Assembly (NCBI RefSeq): GCF_000247815.1
Contig: NC_021674.1
Coordinates: 28,522,901 to 28,586,900, forward strand
Length of the DNA stretch: 64,000 nt
Reading direction: 5' to 3'
Source of the DNA: Ficedula albicollis
Lineage: Eukaryota > Chordata > Aves > Passeriformes > Muscicapidae
This document shows positions 62,029 to 64,000 of the stretch, piece by piece (within the stretch, counting starts at the first letter, position 1; each line of letters starts with the position of its first letter). The position numbers and the translations under genes were made by a program. Under the pieces are notes generated by a model. It was not told the origin of the DNA and ran no database searches. It saw only the letters and a program-made list of their open reading frames with translations.

Positions 62029-63594
62029 CTTCCCACTACATTTTTATTGTTGTGCACAAATATAGCAGGTTTGTGGCTTCGAGTCACCCTCCAGAGAGGC
62101 TGGGATCATTCTAAGAAGAATGGTTGGTGAGTATTTTGAGGTGGGTAGGATTAAGGGTTAAGTTCTTGCTCTCTTTCACATATTTTCAAATTCTGATGAG
62201 TCGCATCAGTGATAATTACAGAATTTCAGTATTTATAAAAAACTGTCAGTTTATAAGTATGTAACTGTGCAAATGATTTAATCTGACAGCACCTATTAAG
62301 CAAAAAAATAGTATTATTATTCTGCAAATACAAAAATTTGGCAATTTTGACTAGCTTTTTCTATCATAATTATTTAGAAGATGGATAAATACAGTGTAAT
62401 GTAAATATAAAATGCATGTAAAGTCTAAGGCCTTTAAGAAGAGAGGAAAAACATAGGATTTGTATTACCAGGTACTTCAAGTTTTAACCCACATAGGTAA
62501 AAAAATATGATTTATGGGAATAGATGATGTATAAAGTAAAGTGAGATGGACTTTTAATACATTTTAGTACATTAATGAAATTGTGAGAAGGCCTCCAAGT
62601 TGCTATGTGGTGTTAAATGAAATCAGAAATGTTGGGCAGTTATTTCACCCGACATGTCAGACAACATCCTCTTGCAGTCCTGAACCACTTCTGCTGACTC
62701 ACTACAGTGTAAAATAACCGAGATGAGCCCAGGCTGAAGGGAGTGGAGGAGATTGGGTGTCCTAGGGCCAAGGGATGGAAGAAGAGGAGGCAGGATCAGG
62801 GAAACTCAGAGAAGTGGGAAATCATGGGGACAGAAGCGACCAGGGGGATAAGCAATTAATATAGGGACCTACAACACTTCTTGTTACTTCTGGAACATTT
62901 ACATATTTTCTGCCTAGGGGCTGAGCTGAATTAACTGACATAATTGCTTGTGTAATTTTACCAATATAGGTATTTCTCCTGAAGTAACTAAATCTGCATC
63001 TTTGTGACAAATTTGCGCAAAAATAAAATGGATGGATGCATGGATGACAATGGACTTAGTAGAGCAAATATAGAGCTGGCACTAGCTAAAATTATGATCA
63101 AAAATATCTTTTAATGTTTCAATGACAAGATTTCCTAAACTACAGCAAATAAAAAGCTTGAAAGAAAGAATAATGGAACCTATGTTCTCCAGAGTGACTA
63201 AGAACTTTGGCTGGCTGAAGTGATTACCTGAAAACAGTTGTTTTTCAGAAAGGGAATAGCTTACAAGACTGACTTCTTCTCCTTTGTTTTGATGCAAAAA
63301 TAGCAAAATAGTCCAGTTATTTATTTTGTCTTAATTTTTCACAAGGTTAAAACTTCTGAGAACCTCTGAAGTATCTCACCCATCAAGGCCTGTGGGTAGT
63401 GCTCTGGGGCCAGCCGGAATTTGGGTGGCCTGCCTTCTTTACGTTGCTTAGTGGTGCCGTTGGAGTTAACCCAGCACCCTCCTCAGCTGTGGCTGTGTTT
63501 CTCAAGGCTGAACAGGACCACAACAGCTGTGAAATGCATTTAGAAGAAGCCAGGATGATTTATGTTATGAATCATGACAAGCGTGATGAGTTCA

Positions 63595-64000
63595 TGTCAT
63601 GGTTTAATCCCAGCTGGCAAGGAAGTACCACGCAACCACCTTCCTCTGCTCACCTTCCCCCTCCCCTGGTGGGATGGGGAGGAGAATCAGAAAAATTCTG
63701 GGTTGAGATAAGAGCAGTTTAATAACATAAATAAGGTAAAAAATGAATAATAACAACATCAACAAAAAAGCATAGTAATGAAGAAGAAAGAGAGAGGGGA
63801 ATAAACGCAAGGAAAACAAGTGATGCACAATACAATTGCTCACCACCCACTGAGCAGTGCTGAGCTTGTCCCCAGGCAGTGATCAGCCCCTCTTGGCCAT
63901 CTGCCCCCAGTTTATATACTGGGCATGATGTCCTGGACTATCCCTTTGGCCAGCTCAGGTTAGCTGTCCTGGCCGTGCTTCCTGCCAGCTCCTTGTGTGA
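63595..64000 (-). mobile_element. ERVL-type LTR, cut by the window end
   Basis: The plus-strand left edge TGTCATGGTTTAATCCCAGC is the reverse complement of the remembered 3' end of a common avian ERVL-like LTR (...GGGTTAAACCATGACA type). On the minus strand the order is TATATAAA (plus 63911-63918, TATA box), GGTGAGCAATTG, GTGCATCACTTGTTTTCC, ATTAAA (plus 63718-63723, polyadenylation signal variant), CTTATCTCAACCCAGAA and then the terminus. The U3 part continues beyond the window, so whether it is a solo LTR or has viral genes attached on the right cannot be seen. The minus-strand 80-codon open frame inside it is incidental. Confidence 0.9.
63911..63918 (-). promoter_or_regulatory. LTR TATA box
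   Basis: TATATAAA on the minus strand, about 190 bases upstream of the LTR polyadenylation signal. Together they define the likely promoter direction (leftwards) of this LTR. Confidence 0.65.

Larger units (their letters stand above)
59121..63594. other. Non-coding stretch, mostly unrecognised
   Basis: AT-rich sequence with many T and A runs between 59.3 and 59.6 kb (including about ten T near 59419-59429). Short open frames only. A duplication at 61056-61145, a hairpin at 61999-62028 and a possible old CR1 piece at 60370-60540 are listed separately. Confidence 0.5.

Noticed and set aside
1..64000. CRISPR arrays, operons, prokaryotic promoters, phage or plasmid features
   Set aside because: The CR1 and avian-type LTRs, AT-rich CpG-poor composition and absence of long genes show vertebrate nuclear DNA. 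The tandem duplications have two units without spacer-repeat structure, so none is a CRISPR array.
1..64000. Retroviral gag, pol or env remains next to the LTRs
   Set aside because: No open frame or translated segment adjoining the LTRs shows retroviral domains. The region to the right of 64000, beside the last LTR, cannot be seen.

Overview
This is vertebrate nuclear DNA, almost certainly from a bird. The sequence is AT-rich and CpG-poor. It carries two CR1 LINE tails whose 3' ends have the octamer-type terminus typical of avian CR1, and four LTRs that resemble avian endogenous retrovirus LTRs as I remember them. There are no mammalian-type SINEs. A neoavian bird, perhaps a songbird, fits best, but the species cannot be fixed from this window.

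I found no protein-coding gene that I can support. The open reading frames are short (none above 186 codons), lack recognisable domains, and often overlap each other on both strands. There is no convincing exon chain, tRNA, rRNA or CpG island. The window reads as a gene desert or the inside of a large intron. Two short open stretches that follow good splice-acceptor-like tracts (near 35.7 kb and 42.95 kb) were considered and not accepted.

Layout: 0-11 kb holds unannotatable sequence with four two-copy tandem duplications (the largest is 260 bp x 2 at 4.86-5.38 kb), a possible old amniote repeat at 6.85 kb, a perfect 29-bp AT palindrome at 10.17 kb and a polypurine tract at 10.4 kb. 11-34 kb is mostly single-copy, with more short tandem duplications and a CR1 tail at 20.9 kb. 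34-45 kb has another duplication, a GGGAGAAA minisatellite and a CR1 tail that has been triplicated internally. 46-49 kb has a plus-strand ERVL-type LTR and a minus-strand solo LTR. 49-58 kb is the most enhancer-like part (octamer, RUNX and GATA motifs), interrupted at 53.1 kb by a T57-G15-T14 homopolymer block. 58.7-59.1 kb is a probable third LTR (minus), and the right edge (63,595 to the end) is a fourth LTR (minus), cut by the window end.

The most distinctive pattern is not a gene. At least eleven independent local tandem duplications are scattered through the window, most with a 46-110 bp unit and only two copies, at different stages of divergence. No retroviral gag, pol or env coding sequence is left beside any LTR, so the complete LTRs look like solo LTRs. 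I see no evidence of an undescribed molecular system here.
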